Source: Corynebacterium massiliense DSM 45435 (lineage in GTDB: Bacteria; Actinomycetota; Actinomycetes; Mycobacteriales; Mycobacteriaceae). Taken from it: a stretch of 64,000 bases of DNA. The notes under the pieces were generated by a model, which saw only the letters and a list, made by a program, of their open reading frames with translations, was not told where the DNA came from and did no database searches. Location: contig NZ_CP063189.1 of the NCBI RefSeq assembly GCF_028609805.1, forward strand, positions 868,001 to 932,000, read 5' to 3'. Positions 18,792 through 28,065 of the stretch are shown here, piece after piece (positions within the stretch are counted from its first letter, which is position 1; each line of letters begins with the position of its first letter). The translations under genes were made by a program, and so were the position numbers.

Positions 18792-20732
18792 ATGAGCATT
18801 ACCGATAACGCTGCCGGCAGCGAGAATCAGCCGGAAGAACAAGCAACTTTGTCGGAATCTCAGAACGAATCGCAGGGTGGGGCTTCGGCCCAGGACACCG
18901 GGGACGCGACAGCTTCTGAGGCTACCGGCGCCGAGGACAACAACTCGGCCACTGAAAAATCCCAGGGGTTCGCGGATCTCGGTCTTCCTGACGACATCCA
19001 GAAGGCCGTCTCCAAGGTCGGGTTCACCGAACCTTCCCCCATCCAATCCGAAACCATCCCGCTGCTGATGCAGGGCCGCGACGTCGTCGGCTTGGCACAG
19101 ACGGGCACGGGTAAGACCGCCGCCTTTGCGCTGCCGATCCTGGCGCGTATCGATGCCGAAAAGCGCCATCCCCAGGCGCTCGTGCTCGCCCCGACTCGCG
19201 AGCTGGCCTTGCAGGTCGCCGACTCCTTCCAGTCGTTCGCCGATCACCTGGGCAAGCTGGAGATCTTGCCGATCTACGGCGGACAGGCATACGGCATTCA
19301 GCTGTCCGGTCTGCGCCGTGGCGCGCAGATCATCGTAGGTACGCCGGGCCGTGTCATCGACCACCTGGAGAAGGGCTCGCTGGACATCTCCCAGCTCGAA
19401 TACCTGGTGCTCGATGAGGCCGACGAGATGCTCAACATGGGCTTCCAGGAAGACGTCGAGCGCATCCTGGAAGACACCCCGGAGGACAAACAGGTCGCGC
19501 TGTTCTCGGCGACGATGCCAAATGGCATCCGCCGCCTGTCCAAGAACTACCTGGACAACCCGGCCGAGGTGACCGTCAAGGCGCAGGCGCGCACGAACGA
19601 CAACATCTCGCAGCGCTACCTGATGATCCCGCACCGCGCGAAGATGGCGGCGTTCACCCGCATCCTCGAGGTCATCGATTCGGACGCCATCATCGTCTTC
19701 TGCCGCACCAAGCAGGAGACCGAGGAGGTCGCCGAAAAGTTGAGTGACCGCGGGTTCAATGCTGCGGCCATCAACGGCGACATCGCCCAGAACCAGCGCG
19801 AGCGCACCGTCGATCAGTTGAAGGACGGACGCCTGGACATCCTCGTGGCTACCGACGTGGCCGCGCGCGGCCTCGACGTCGAGCGCATCACCCACGTCAT
19901 CAACTACGACATCCCGCGCGATACCGAGTCCTACGTGCACCGCATCGGCCGCACCGGCCGCGCGGGCCGCAGCGGCGAGGCGATCCTGTTTGTCACCCCG
20001 CGCGAGCGCCGCATGCTGCGGTCTATTGAGCGCGTGACCAAGGCGCGCCTGGAAGAGATGGATCTCCCGACCGTCGAGGAGGTCAACGAGAAGCGCACCC
20101 AGAAGTTCCAGCAGCGCATCTCTGCGGCCCTGGGCGACAAGCAGATGGACTTCTTCCGCCAGCTCGTGCGCGACTACTCGCAGGACAACGACACCGCGAT
20201 GGACGACATCGCCGCCGCGATTGCGGTCATGGCGCAGGACGGCAAGGACTTCCTCATGAAGGACGAGCCGCTGCCGAAGGCTGACCGGAAAGAACGCGGT
20301 AAGGGACGCGACCGAGATCGCGGGCCGCGCGGCGGCAAGGACCGCGGCGGCCGCGGCCACCACAGTGATGCCAACTTTGAGACCTACCGCCTCGATGTGG
20401 GCAAGCGCCAAAACGTCCGGCCGGGCGCCATCGTGGGTGCTATTGCCAACGAAGGCGGGCTGTCTGCGAAGGACTTCGGGCGCATCACCATCGCGGTGGG
20501 CCACACCCTGGTCGATTTGCCGAAGAACCTGGACCCGGCGGTGCTGGATCGCCTGAAGGACACCCGGATTTCCGGCCAGCTGATCAACATCCAGAAGGAC
20601 CCGGGCCGGCCGCCGCGCCGCGACCGCGACGGCCGCAAGGACGGCCGCGGGCACCGCGGCGGCGGGCGTGGTCACGGCCACGGTCGCGACCACGGGCGCG
20701 ATGGCGGCTACGGCAAGGGCCGCCGCGACTAA
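18792..20732 (+). CDS. deaD: DEAD-box ATP-dependent RNA helicase (DeaD/CsdA type)
   Basis: A 646-residue protein. The N-terminus (residues 1-55) is acidic and disordered. Core motifs: AQTGTGKTAAF, PTRELALQV, TPGRVIDH, VLDEADEMLNMGF, SATMP, RGLDVERITHVINYD and HRIGRTGRAGR. A DbpA-like RNA-binding domain (TYRLDVGKRQNVRPGAIVGA) follows, then a tail rich in Arg-Gly-Asp-His (RGG-like). Such helicases unwind structured mRNA and assist ribosome assembly, often in the cold. ATG 18792 has no ribosome site; TACTGT at 18776-18781 ends 10 nt upstream, so the mRNA may be leaderless or nearly so. An in-frame upstream ATG at 18717 is less convincing. Confidence 0.93.
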   Translation: MSITDNAAGSENQPEEQATLSESQNESQGGASAQDTGDATASEATGAEDNNSATEKSQGFADLGLPDDIQKAVSKVGFTEPSPIQSETIPLLMQGRDVVGLAQTGTGKTAAFALPILARIDAEKRHPQALVLAPTRELALQVADSFQSFADHLGKLEILPIYGGQAYGIQLSGLRRGAQIIVGTPGRVIDHLEKGSLDISQLEYLVLDEADEMLNMGFQEDVERILEDTPEDKQVALFSATMPNGIRRLSKNYLDNPAEVTVKAQARTNDNISQRYLMIPHRAKMAAFTRILEVIDSDAIIVFCRTKQETEEVAEKLSDRGFNAAAINGDIAQNQRERTVDQLKDGRLDILVATDVAARGLDVERITHVINYDIPRDTESYVHRIGRTGRAGRSGEAILFVTPRERRMLRSIERVTKARLEEMDLPTVEEVNEKRTQKFQQRISAALGDKQMDFFRQLVRDYSQDNDTAMDDIAAAIAVMAQDGKDFLMKDEPLPKADRKERGKGRDRDRGPRGGKDRGGRGHHSDANFETYRLDVGKRQNVRPGAIVGAIANEGGLSAKDFGRITIAVGHTLVDLPKNLDPAVLDRLKDTRISGQLINIQKDPGRPPRRDRDGRKDGRGHRGGGRGHGHGRDHGRDGGYGKGRRD

Positions 20733-20770
20733 CATCGCCGCGCCGTGCGTGGGCGCGCTTAAAACGCAGA

Positions 20771-20796
20771 AAAGCTCCCCGTGAGGGGAGCTTTTT
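20771..20796. terminator. Strong bidirectional terminator after deaD
   Basis: AAAGCTCCCC-GTGA-GGGGAGCTTT followed by TT: a 10-bp perfect stem with a tetraloop, A-run on one side and T-run on the other. It serves deaD and the convergent gene ending at 20820. Confidence 0.93.
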
Positions 20797-20819
20797 CGTT
20801 GGGTGGGGGTTCTGGTGTT

Positions 20820-21269
20820 CTACAGGAACATCAGGATGGCGGTAATAACCCAGAGCAAATTGAAGATGCCGCCGAACATCGCCAGCTGCTTTTTGGCCTT
20901 GGCGTAATCGAACGGCTCCTGGGTCTCGCCCTCGAGGGCGGCTAGCGCCTTCTTCTCGCGCGGCACGATGACGAAGAGTAAAAGGCCCCAGGCGATGACA
21001 GACAGCAGGATGGCCGTGTGGAACTGCCACATCGAGCCGTAGGTGTCCAAGTCGGTGAGGAAGACCGCCAAGCCTAAGACAGGAACCAGGGCGGAGAACA
21101 TGCTGTAGGTGCTCGTGATGCGGTGCAGCGTCTGGGCGGAACCCAAGGCGGTGGTGTCGCCCTTCTTCGCGCGCAGCATCTGCGCCGGGAACATGGACAC
21201 GGCGACCACGACGGGGCCGAGCAGCACAATGGCCGCCAGCACGTGGAGAGCGGTAACGACTGTCGTCAT
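20820..21269 (-). CDS. Small integral membrane protein (DUF2269/CopD-like)
   Basis: A 149-residue protein with four hydrophobic segments: residues 5-28, 53-70, 78-102 and 128-148. Charged loops lie between them, including one with PREKKALAALEGETQEP. The layout and the first segment (TALHVLAAIVLLGPVVVAVS) resemble DUF2269 membrane proteins, which have no firmly assigned activity. ATG 21269 is chosen because the first membrane segment begins at once; AAAGG lies 14 nt upstream, which is a long spacing. It stands alone between a terminator and a 100-bp gap. Confidence 0.7.
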   Translation of the reverse strand: MTTVVTALHVLAAIVLLGPVVVAVSMFPAQMLRAKKGDTTALGSAQTLHRITSTYSMFSALVPVLGLAVFLTDLDTYGSMWQFHTAILLSVIAWGLLLFVIVPREKKALAALEGETQEPFDYAKAKKQLAMFGGIFNLLWVITAILMFL

Positions 21270-21371
21270 AGTGAAACGAATACCTTTCACACGAGGTGAC
21301 AAATGCAGGAAAAGAATGCAGCCCTTCTAGTGTGCGGGCTATGCTCCGTCCACACAGTGTAGCCGGGGATT

Positions 21372-22061
21372 TTACGGCCGTGGCCACACCCCGCACTGGC
21401 GGCGCATCGTGGCGATGTCGGCGTGGGGGAGCGGCAGCTCATACGTGCGTGCCACGAGTGCGATGCGGCGGGAGTACCAACAGCGCGAGCCGGGGTGCGG
21501 CGGCAGCCATTCGGACGGCAGGGAATCGGACTTGTCCTGGTTGGCTTCCCGCGAGGTGACCACGAGGTTTATCGGGTCGTTGGCAAAGCGGGTGCGCTGG
21601 TCCGGCTCCCAGGCGTGAGCGCCCAAGTCCCACGCCGCAGACAGTGGGATGACGTGGTCGACTTCAAGGGGATTGTCGGCGCTGCCGAGCGGTATCTGGG
21701 TGTGCGAATACGGGTCGAAGAGGACCCCCGCGGTGGCGCGGCAGGAGGTGGCCGTGTAGTCGGTGCTCTGCGCGCGCAGCGCCGCGTCGCGGGTGGAGCA
21801 CCCAGCGTCGGGCCCGGGGATGGGCGCAGGGCCCCACCCGTGGCCGAACTCGTCGCGTTCGTATCCCAGGACGCGCTGCCGGGTGGGGGTAGAGGGGACA
21901 TCGGCAAGCATGGCACGCAACCCCGGCAGACCTGGCTGGTCGAAGGTGTGTGCCCGCAAAATTGCCCACCGGGCGGCGAGCACAACGGTGGCCAGGGTAA
22001 GCAGACATAGAAAAAGCGAGCGGGCCGTGAGGGCCCACTCGCGGTGGAAGAAATCCCGCAT
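21372..22061 (-). CDS. Membrane-anchored or exported HNH nuclease-like protein (DUF1524/GmrSD C-terminal type)
   Basis: A 229-residue protein. A hydrophobic N-terminal segment (residues 12-34) is a signal or anchor. The nuclease-like region has EVDHVIPLSAAWDLGA (His of the HNH/DUF1524 core near residue 134), TRFANDPINLVVTS and REANQDKSDSLPSEWLPP, which are hallmarks of the DUF1524 fold. Two cysteine pairs (DAGCS/ATSC and SRCW/RQCG) fit an extracytoplasmic location. Exported proteins of this kind are common in actinobacteria and may degrade extracellular DNA. It lies 74 bp downstream of putP and could be its second operon gene. Confidence 0.82.
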   Translation of the reverse strand: MRDFFHREWALTARSLFLCLLTLATVVLAARWAILRAHTFDQPGLPGLRAMLADVPSTPTRQRVLGYERDEFGHGWGPAPIPGPDAGCSTRDAALRAQSTDYTATSCRATAGVLFDPYSHTQIPLGSADNPLEVDHVIPLSAAWDLGAHAWEPDQRTRFANDPINLVVTSREANQDKSDSLPSEWLPPHPGSRCWYSRRIALVARTYELPLPHADIATMRRQCGVWPRP

Positions 22062-22135
22062 GCCTTACTTAGACTGCGCGGGGCGCGTCATGGTTCCGGC
22101 GCCAGCGCGGCTGACTCCGGAACAGGTTGAGCGAG

Positions 22136-23695
22136 TTAGCTCTGTGCCTTTTCGGCAGCTTCCTCGAAGTCGAGGTTCTTGTTCTCCTCGACCAGGCGGG
22201 ACAGCTCGGTGGCGTGGTCAAACTCTTCCTTGACGCGCGGATCCGGCTGGCCGGTGGAGATGGACACCACGTAGGTGACAATCGCGGACAGCAGGAAGCC
22301 CGGGACGATCTCATAGAGAACGTCGGACAGCGGCGACATGCCCCAGATGACGGTGGTCAGCGCACCGACGACCATGCCGGAGACAGCGCCCGGAACGTTG
22401 AGGCGGCGCCAGTAGAGGGAGTAGAGAACCAGCGGGCCGAAGGCGGCACCGAAGCCAGCCCAAGCGAAGCCGACGAGCGCCAGGATGGAGTCCGACGGGC
22501 TGATGGCCATCAGCGCGGCGATGACGGCGATGCACAGCACCATCGTGCGCGAGAGGTTGATCAGCGTGGACTGCGACGGGGTGCGCTTCAGGAAGATCTT
22601 GGCCAGGTCCTCGATGAGCGAGGTGGACACGGCCAGCAGCTGGGAGGACGTCGTGGACATGATCGCTGCCAGGACGGCGGTGAGCACCAGGCCGGCGGGC
22701 AGCGGGTGGAACATGACCTGGGCCATGTCCAGGAAGATGGTCTCGAAGTTCTCCTGGTCGGTGATCTTGTAGTCGTTCTGGGTGAAGAAGACGGTGCCGA
22801 CCAGCGCGACGAAGATAGCGCCGATGACGGAGAGGAACATCCAGGTCACGCCGTAGAAGCGGCCCTGGCGGGCATCGGACGGGGTGCGCAGCGCCATGAA
22901 GCGGATGATGATGTGCGGCTGGCCGAAGTAGCCCAGGCCCCAGCAGAAGTTACCGATGATGACGCCGGCGGACACGCCCGCGAAGATGGAGAAGAAGTTC
23001 GGGTTCTCCAGGTGTGCGTGGCTGTACGGGTTCTCCGCAGCGAAGGAGAAGATCTCCGCCGGGTTCTGCAGGGAGACCGCCGCCATGATCGGCACGATGA
23101 TGAGCGAGGCGAACATGAGCAGACCCTGGACCATGTCGGTGTAGGACACGGCGAGGAAGCCGCCCACGAAGGTGTAGACCACGGTGACCGCGGCCACGAT
23201 GAACATACCCATCAGGTAGTTGCCGCCGAAGGTCGACTCGAAGTAGCGACCGCCGGAGACCATGCCGGAGGATACGTAGAAGGTGAAGAAGAAAATAATG
23301 ATGAGCGCTGCGATGATGCGCAGCGAACGCGACTTGTCGTGCAGACGGTTCTCGAAGAAGGACGGGACCGTAATCGAGTTGCCGGCCACCTCAGAGTAGG
23401 CGCGCAGGCGCGGGGCGACGAGCTTCCAGTTCGTCCACGCGCCGATAACGAGACCCAAGGCCATCCAGATTTCGGAGAAGCCGTGGAAGAAGAGTGCGCC
23501 GGGCAGGCCCATGAGCAGCCAGCCGGACATGTCGGACGCGCCGGCGGACAGTGCCGCGACGAACGGGTGGAGTCCGCGGCCGCCGAGGACGTAGTCGTCG
23601 TATTCGTCGGTCTGTTTATAACTCCAGTAACCGATGGCGAGCATCGCGAACAGATAAATAATGATCGCGATGACGTACCAGGTTGAAGAATCCAC
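22136..23695 (-). CDS. putP: Sodium/proline symporter
   Basis: A 519-residue SSS-family transporter with about 13 hydrophobic segments that imports proline with Na+. Seen: the family start YWSYKQTDEYDDYVLGGRGL and SAGASDMSGWLLMGLPGA (residues 50-67; sodium and substrate region of TM2). GWSTYTF-type regions of other SSS members are represented here by YVSSGMVSGGRYFES. A long charged C-terminus follows the last membrane segment. The start is GTG 23695 with AGGAG five bases upstream. The upstream 460-bp region has phased TAACG repeats that may bind an osmotic or nitrogen regulator. Proline serves as nutrient and osmoprotectant. Confidence 0.93.
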   Translation of the reverse strand: MDSSTWYVIAIIIYLFAMLAIGYWSYKQTDEYDDYVLGGRGLHPFVAALSAGASDMSGWLLMGLPGALFFHGFSEIWMALGLVIGAWTNWKLVAPRLRAYSEVAGNSITVPSFFENRLHDKSRSLRIIAALIIIFFFTFYVSSGMVSGGRYFESTFGGNYLMGMFIVAAVTVVYTFVGGFLAVSYTDMVQGLLMFASLIIVPIMAAVSLQNPAEIFSFAAENPYSHAHLENPNFFSIFAGVSAGVIIGNFCWGLGYFGQPHIIIRFMALRTPSDARQGRFYGVTWMFLSVIGAIFVALVGTVFFTQNDYKITDQENFETIFLDMAQVMFHPLPAGLVLTAVLAAIMSTTSSQLLAVSTSLIEDLAKIFLKRTPSQSTLINLSRTMVLCIAVIAALMAISPSDSILALVGFAWAGFGAAFGPLVLYSLYWRRLNVPGAVSGMVVGALTTVIWGMSPLSDVLYEIVPGFLLSAIVTYVVSISTGQPDPRVKEEFDHATELSRLVEENKNLDFEEAAEKAQS

Positions 23696-24145
23696 TGATG
23701 CTCCTAGCCTGTCGTGTCATTGTCAATAGGAAAAACTGTGCGCGCCTGTACGGCAACTGAACGCGAACCTCCCTGAGCGTGGAGCGGGAACATCTCTCTT
23801 CAACCCGGGAAAATTGCAGTACACCTGCCGCGGCGCAGATAACTCCGCAGGTCATGACGTGCGGAACATCTAAACAATAACTATGACCAAAGTCATGTCC
23901 AAGTGAGACCGAAATCATTTGCGGCTGTGCTTGTGGTTAAAAGGTGCTGCGAATAGCGGGTTAACGGCTATGTAACGGAACGGTAACGATTAACTGTGTG
24001 TGGGCTTGGGCGGGGTTGTGACCGGGGTGTGGCCGGCGCGTGGTAGTGAGCGCGCGGGCAGGGGTGCGCGGGCAGGGGAGAGGCACGTGGCGCGCGTGGA
24101 AAAAGGCGCCCAGGCGGCTCGACGAGCCTGTGGCCGGCTGACTGC
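23696..24145. other. Intergenic regulatory region between putP and the SNF2 gene
   Basis: 450 bp with no convincing gene. It holds an inverted repeat ATGAC-CAAA-GTCAT at 23883-23896, three phased TAACG repeats at 23962-23988, and the putP ribosome site at its left edge. The left 200 bp are AT-richer than the surroundings, as expected of a promoter region. No clear -35/-10 pair for putP was identified. Confidence 0.5.
23962..23988. repeat. Three direct TAACG repeats with an 11-bp period
   Basis: TAACGG at 23962, TAACGG at 23973 and TAACGA at 23984; the last two read GTAACG-N5-GTAACG. One repeat per helical turn is the layout of OmpR-family response-regulator sites. GTAAC direct repeats are reported for MtrA in actinobacteria, and MtrA controls osmolyte transporter genes in C. 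glutamicum. The assignment here is inferred. Confidence 0.45.
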
Positions 24146-24151
24146 TACGAT
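24146..24151 (+). promoter_or_regulatory. -10 box of a leaderless SNF2 gene
   Basis: TACGAT, 7 nt, then ATG 24159; the hexamer overlaps the alternative ATG 24150, which is therefore unlikely to be translated. No ribosome site is present. Confidence 0.5.
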
Positions 24152-24158
24152 GTCCCTC

Positions 24159-27100
24159 ATGGCTTCTTACCTCCTGCACGGTCTGTGGCTGCCCGTTTCC
24201 GGGCTGAGCCTGTGGATCGAGCGGGTGGACGGGCACAAGATCGTCACCCCGCAGGCCGTGCCGGAGGGCACCTTTCCCAGCGCGGTGGACGCGCTTTTGG
24301 CCAACAAGTCTTTCCGCAACCGGGCGCGGGTCTCCCTGCGCACGCCTAAGGGCAAAGATGTCTCGCTCATGGCGCCGATGGCCATGTTCGCCCCGGACGA
24401 ATCCGTAGTGGCGCTGAGCCAGCTGAGCTTTCTCGATGACCGCTCGCCGGCGGCCAGCGCTGAACAGCGGGCAGCCATCGCGCCGGACCTCATGTGGCTC
24501 ATCCGCGCCTACCGCGGGCTTACCCGCTTCGTGCGCGCGGGGCGGGTGACCATGCGCCTGTCCTACCAGGGCGGCGAATGGTTCCCCATGTGGCAGCTAG
24601 CCTCCGGGCTGGGAGAGCGCGGGTGGCTCGCGGAGATGATCTCCGCCGCGCCGGGGATACTTACCATTAACAACCGGTCGCTCTCCGAGGACTTGGCCGA
24701 CGAGCTCACCCACTGGATCGCGTTCGCGGATCTCAAACACCTCACCGAAGAGTCGCGGCCGTACCCCTGGCACGACTTCGCCCAGGCGCTGTTGACCACC
24801 ACGCCCATCAAACGCGGCAAGGCGCAGCTTCTGCGCGGGCTCAACGAGTGGAAAGACTCGATCACCTCGGTCGACCTCCAGCTCGTCTTGATCGTGGAAG
24901 AGCCGCCCCGAAACGCGGCGCTGGGCGATAACCCGGCCGCCGACAACACCTGGCGGATCCGGTGTGGCGTGCGGTCCGGCACGGCATCGCCACGGCCCGT
25001 GCGCCTCGACGAGTTGGACCGGGGCAGCGTGGAGAAGCTGCGCGATGCTCTAACCCGGGCGCTGACCATCGCCCCGGCGCTCAACCCGGCGCGCTCGTTG
25101 CCGCCCACCGGCTACTATGCCGACGCCGGCGACTGGGACGTGTTCGTCAGCACCGACACGCTGGTGGACTTCATCTCCCACGGCGCGGAGGCGCTGCGCA
25201 AGGCCGGGTTCTCGGTCATGCTGCCCAAGGCGTGGGCGCAGCTGGAGACCACCGCGAAGGTGGACACGCGCTCTCTGGACGATGCCGAAGGGGCCACCAA
25301 GGCCCACATCGGCCTAGAGAAACTGGTCGAGTACGACTGGCGCATCTCCGTCGGCGACACGGAGTTGACCGAGGAGGAGATGACAGAGCTGGTCAACTCC
25401 AAGTCGGGGCTCATTAAGCTGCGCGGCGATTGGGTGATGGCCGACACCCAGGCGGTGGGCCGCATCGCGCAGTACATGAAGGAGCTGCAAAAGTCGCGCG
25501 AGAAAGGCGACGCCGGCAAGCGCGAAGACGGGCTGGGCCTTTCGGGCACGGCCAGCATGTCGGAGCTGCGCGAGCTCGCGCTCGAATCGGCGGGCAAGGA
25601 CCCGATTGAGTTCACCGGCTCGACGTGGCACGCCTCGCTGCTGGGCGGAATGGAGACCCCGGCGCCGGAGCGGGTAGACATTCCGGACACCGTGCGCGCG
25701 GAGCTGCGCCCGTATCAGCGCCGCGGCGTCGATTGGCTGTACTGGATGTCTTCCAACAACATCGGCGCTGTGCTTGCCGATGACATGGGGCTGGGCAAAA
25801 CCCTCCAGCTGCTCAGCCTGCTCGCCGTGGAGCGGGCGGAGGCGAAGGCGAATGCCGCGCCCGATGAGCTGCCGGAGGACTACCGCGTCGGCCCCACGCT
25901 CGTGGTGGCGCCGACCTCTGTGGTGGGCAACTGGGCGCGCGAGGCGGATAAGTTCGTGCCCTCGCTCAAGGTACTCGTCCACCACGGCACGAACCGGCTC
26001 AAAGACGACGATCTTCTCACCGTGGCCAACGCCGCCGACTTGGTCATCACCTCTTACGGCACCATCGGCCGCGACTTCACTCTTTTGGGCCAAGTCGAGT
26101 GGGACCGCGTGGTGCTCGACGAGGCCCAGGCGATCAAGAACTCGGGAACCCGTTCGTCCAAGGCGGTGCGCTCGCTCCCGTCGCGCCACCGCCTTGCGCT
26201 GACCGGCACGCCGATTGAAAACCGCCTGTCCGAGATGCGCTCCATCTTGGACTTTGTCAACCCCGGCGTGCTGGGATCGGCGAGCTTTTTCCGCAACCAC
26301 TTCGCCAAAGCCATCGAGCGCGAAGACAACGAAGAGATGGCGGAGAAGCTACGCCAGCTGACCGGCCCGTTTATCCTGCGCCGGTTGAAGACGGACCCGA
26401 ATATCATCGACGACCTGCCGGAAAAGACCGAGCAGATCCTTTCAGTGTCGCTGACCAGCGAGCAGGCCGCGCTGTACAAGGCGCTCGTCCAGGACGTGGA
26501 GCGGCGGCTGGAGGAGACCGAGGGCATCGCCAGGCGCGGGCTCGTGCTGGCCACGCTCACGCGCATTAAACAGATCTGTAACCACCCGGCGCACTACCTG
26601 GGCGATGACTCCCCGGTGACTATCAAGGGCAAGCACCGCTCCGGCAAGGTCGCCGAGCTGATGCGGATCGTGTCCCAGGCGGTGGAAAACGGCGAGCGCG
26701 TGCTCATCTTCACCCAGTACAAGGCCTTCGGCGCGATCTTGCAGCCCTACCTGTCGGAACAGCTCGGCCGCGAGGTGCCGTTCCTGCACGGCGGCGTGAC
26801 CAAGGCCCGGCGCGATTCCATGGTCACCGAGTTCCAGCACGCGGACGGCCCGCCGGCGATGCTGCTGTCGCTCAAGGCCGGCGGCACGGGCCTAAACCTG
26901 ACGGCCGCGAACGTGGTGGTCCACATGGACCGGTGGTGGAACCCGGCGGTGGAAAACCAGGCCACCGACCGCGCGTTCCGCATCGGGCAGAACAAGAACG
27001 TGCAGGTGTACAAGATGATCACCGAGGGCACCCTGGAGGAATCCATCCAGGACATCCTGGACGGCAAGACCAAGCTCGCCGGGTCCGTCGTTGGCGAGGG

Positions 27101-27170
27101 CGAAGGCTGGATCACCGAGCTCGACTCGGAGGACTTCGCGCTGCTGATGAGCTACCGGGGGAAGGAGTAA
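24159..27170 (+). CDS. SNF2-family DEAD/DEAH ATPase (HelZ/HepA type)
   Basis: A 1003-residue protein starting MASYLLHGLWLPVSGLSLW. The N-terminal half (to about 510) is the bacterial SNF2-associated domain. The ATPase core follows: LRPYQRRGVDWLYWM, Walker A ADDMGLGKT near residue 544, VVAPTSVVGNW, DEAQAIKN near residue 650, LTGTPIENRLSEM, FLHGGVTKARRD, SLKAGGTGLNLTAAN, and motif VI ATDRAFRIGQNKNVQVYK near residue 930. SNF2 ATPases translocate on duplex DNA and remodel protein-DNA complexes; the bacterial group is linked to repair or transcription recovery. A SWIM-domain gene starts 4 bp after its stop, a pairing seen in other actinobacteria. Confidence 0.93.
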   Translation: MASYLLHGLWLPVSGLSLWIERVDGHKIVTPQAVPEGTFPSAVDALLANKSFRNRARVSLRTPKGKDVSLMAPMAMFAPDESVVALSQLSFLDDRSPAASAEQRAAIAPDLMWLIRAYRGLTRFVRAGRVTMRLSYQGGEWFPMWQLASGLGERGWLAEMISAAPGILTINNRSLSEDLADELTHWIAFADLKHLTEESRPYPWHDFAQALLTTTPIKRGKAQLLRGLNEWKDSITSVDLQLVLIVEEPPRNAALGDNPAADNTWRIRCGVRSGTASPRPVRLDELDRGSVEKLRDALTRALTIAPALNPARSLPPTGYYADAGDWDVFVSTDTLVDFISHGAEALRKAGFSVMLPKAWAQLETTAKVDTRSLDDAEGATKAHIGLEKLVEYDWRISVGDTELTEEEMTELVNSKSGLIKLRGDWVMADTQAVGRIAQYMKELQKSREKGDAGKREDGLGLSGTASMSELRELALESAGKDPIEFTGSTWHASLLGGMETPAPERVDIPDTVRAELRPYQRRGVDWLYWMSSNNIGAVLADDMGLGKTLQLLSLLAVERAEAKANAAPDELPEDYRVGPTLVVAPTSVVGNWAREADKFVPSLKVLVHHGTNRLKDDDLLTVANAADLVITSYGTIGRDFTLLGQVEWDRVVLDEAQAIKNSGTRSSKAVRSLPSRHRLALTGTPIENRLSEMRSILDFVNPGVLGSASFFRNHFAKAIEREDNEEMAEKLRQLTGPFILRRLKTDPNIIDDLPEKTEQILSVSLTSEQAALYKALVQDVERRLEETEGIARRGLVLATLTRIKQICNHPAHYLGDDSPVTIKGKHRSGKVAELMRIVSQAVENGERVLIFTQYKAFGAILQPYLSEQLGREVPFLHGGVTKARRDSMVTEFQHADGPPAMLLSLKAGGTGLNLTAANVVVHMDRWWNPAVENQATDRAFRIGQNKNVQVYKMITEGTLEESIQDILDGKTKLAGSVVGEGEGWITELDSEDFALLMSYRGKE

Positions 27171-27173
27171 ACC

Positions 27174-28019
27174 ATGAGCGTGCACGGCACTGGCTCCGGC
27201 GACGACAACGTCATCTACGCCAACTTTGGCACCCGCAAGCGCGTCACCTCGCCGGATGAAACCGGCTCGGTGGAGCGCGTGGACAAGACCGTGGGCGCGG
27301 TGCCCCCGGCCGCGCAGCGGATCATCAATCTGGTCAACAACCGCGCCGACCACGGCCGCATCACCCGCGGCAAGCAGTACGCCCGCTCCGGGAACGTCGT
27401 GGACTTAGACGTGCGCGTAGGGGCCATCCACGGCCAGGTGGCCGGTTCCCAGAACACGCCGTTTGCCGTGCTCATCCGCCTGCCGTTCCGCGACAACGAC
27501 GACATGGCGGAGGCCGCCACCATCCTGGCGCGCCGGGCGGGCAGCATGGCCGCGGCCCGGGAGGGGAAGCTGGCGCCGGAGCTTCTCGATGTCCTCATCG
27601 CCGCCGAACCCGATGACGTCAAGGTCTCGTGCACCTGCCCTGACCCGGAGGAGGTGTGCAAGCACATCGTCGCCGTGGTCGACCGGCTCGCCGCGCGTAT
27701 CGATGCCGACCCGTCCACCGTTTTCTCCATGCGCGGCCTGGACTTCCACCGTCTCGAGCAGATGGTCATGGAGCAGTCGCAGCATGCGGCGGCTGAGTCG
27801 TATACCGCAGGCACCGGGCTGAGCGTGGACGAGCAAAACGATCTGTTCTGGTCGGGGCGCACACTCCCGGAGGTGCCGCGGCCGCAGGTGGCGCCGGCGC
27901 TCGATGATTCGGATATGGACCTTTTGCGCAAGGCGATGCGGCCGGTCTCGCACACCACCATCGACCTTCTGCGCGCGGTGTCCGACATCGAGGATCTCTA
28001 CCACGAGCTAACTAAGTAG
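27174..28019 (+). CDS. SWIM zinc-finger protein, partner of the SNF2 ATPase
   Basis: A 281-residue protein. The SWIM motif CxCxnCxH is seen as SCTCPDPEEVCKHIVAVV (residues 153-170), with two Cys, then Cys and His. SWIM domains bind zinc and are thought to mediate DNA or protein contacts. The preceding region RSGNVVDLDVRVGAIHGQVAGS is also typical of SWIM proteins linked to SNF2 ATPases. The ATG comes just after the SNF2 stop, with GGGGAAGGAG in the end of that gene acting as ribosome site, so translation is probably coupled. It likely works in a complex with the SNF2 protein. Confidence 0.88.
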   Translation: MSVHGTGSGDDNVIYANFGTRKRVTSPDETGSVERVDKTVGAVPPAAQRIINLVNNRADHGRITRGKQYARSGNVVDLDVRVGAIHGQVAGSQNTPFAVLIRLPFRDNDDMAEAATILARRAGSMAAAREGKLAPELLDVLIAAEPDDVKVSCTCPDPEEVCKHIVAVVDRLAARIDADPSTVFSMRGLDFHRLEQMVMEQSQHAAAESYTAGTGLSVDEQNDLFWSGRTLPEVPRPQVAPALDDSDMDLLRKAMRPVSHTTIDLLRAVSDIEDLYHELTK

Positions 28020-28065
28020 TCCCAGCTAGCGGTACGTGTCCGGCGGGCATGCTAAGACTGCATTT

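Noticed and set aside
17457..20735. A very long open frame (over 1000 codons) on the minus strand, opposite hutI and deaD.
   Set aside because: It is the mirror of two well-conserved genes. High third-position GC of the sense genes removes stop codons from the antisense frame; the predicted protein is Val/Arg/His-rich without domains.
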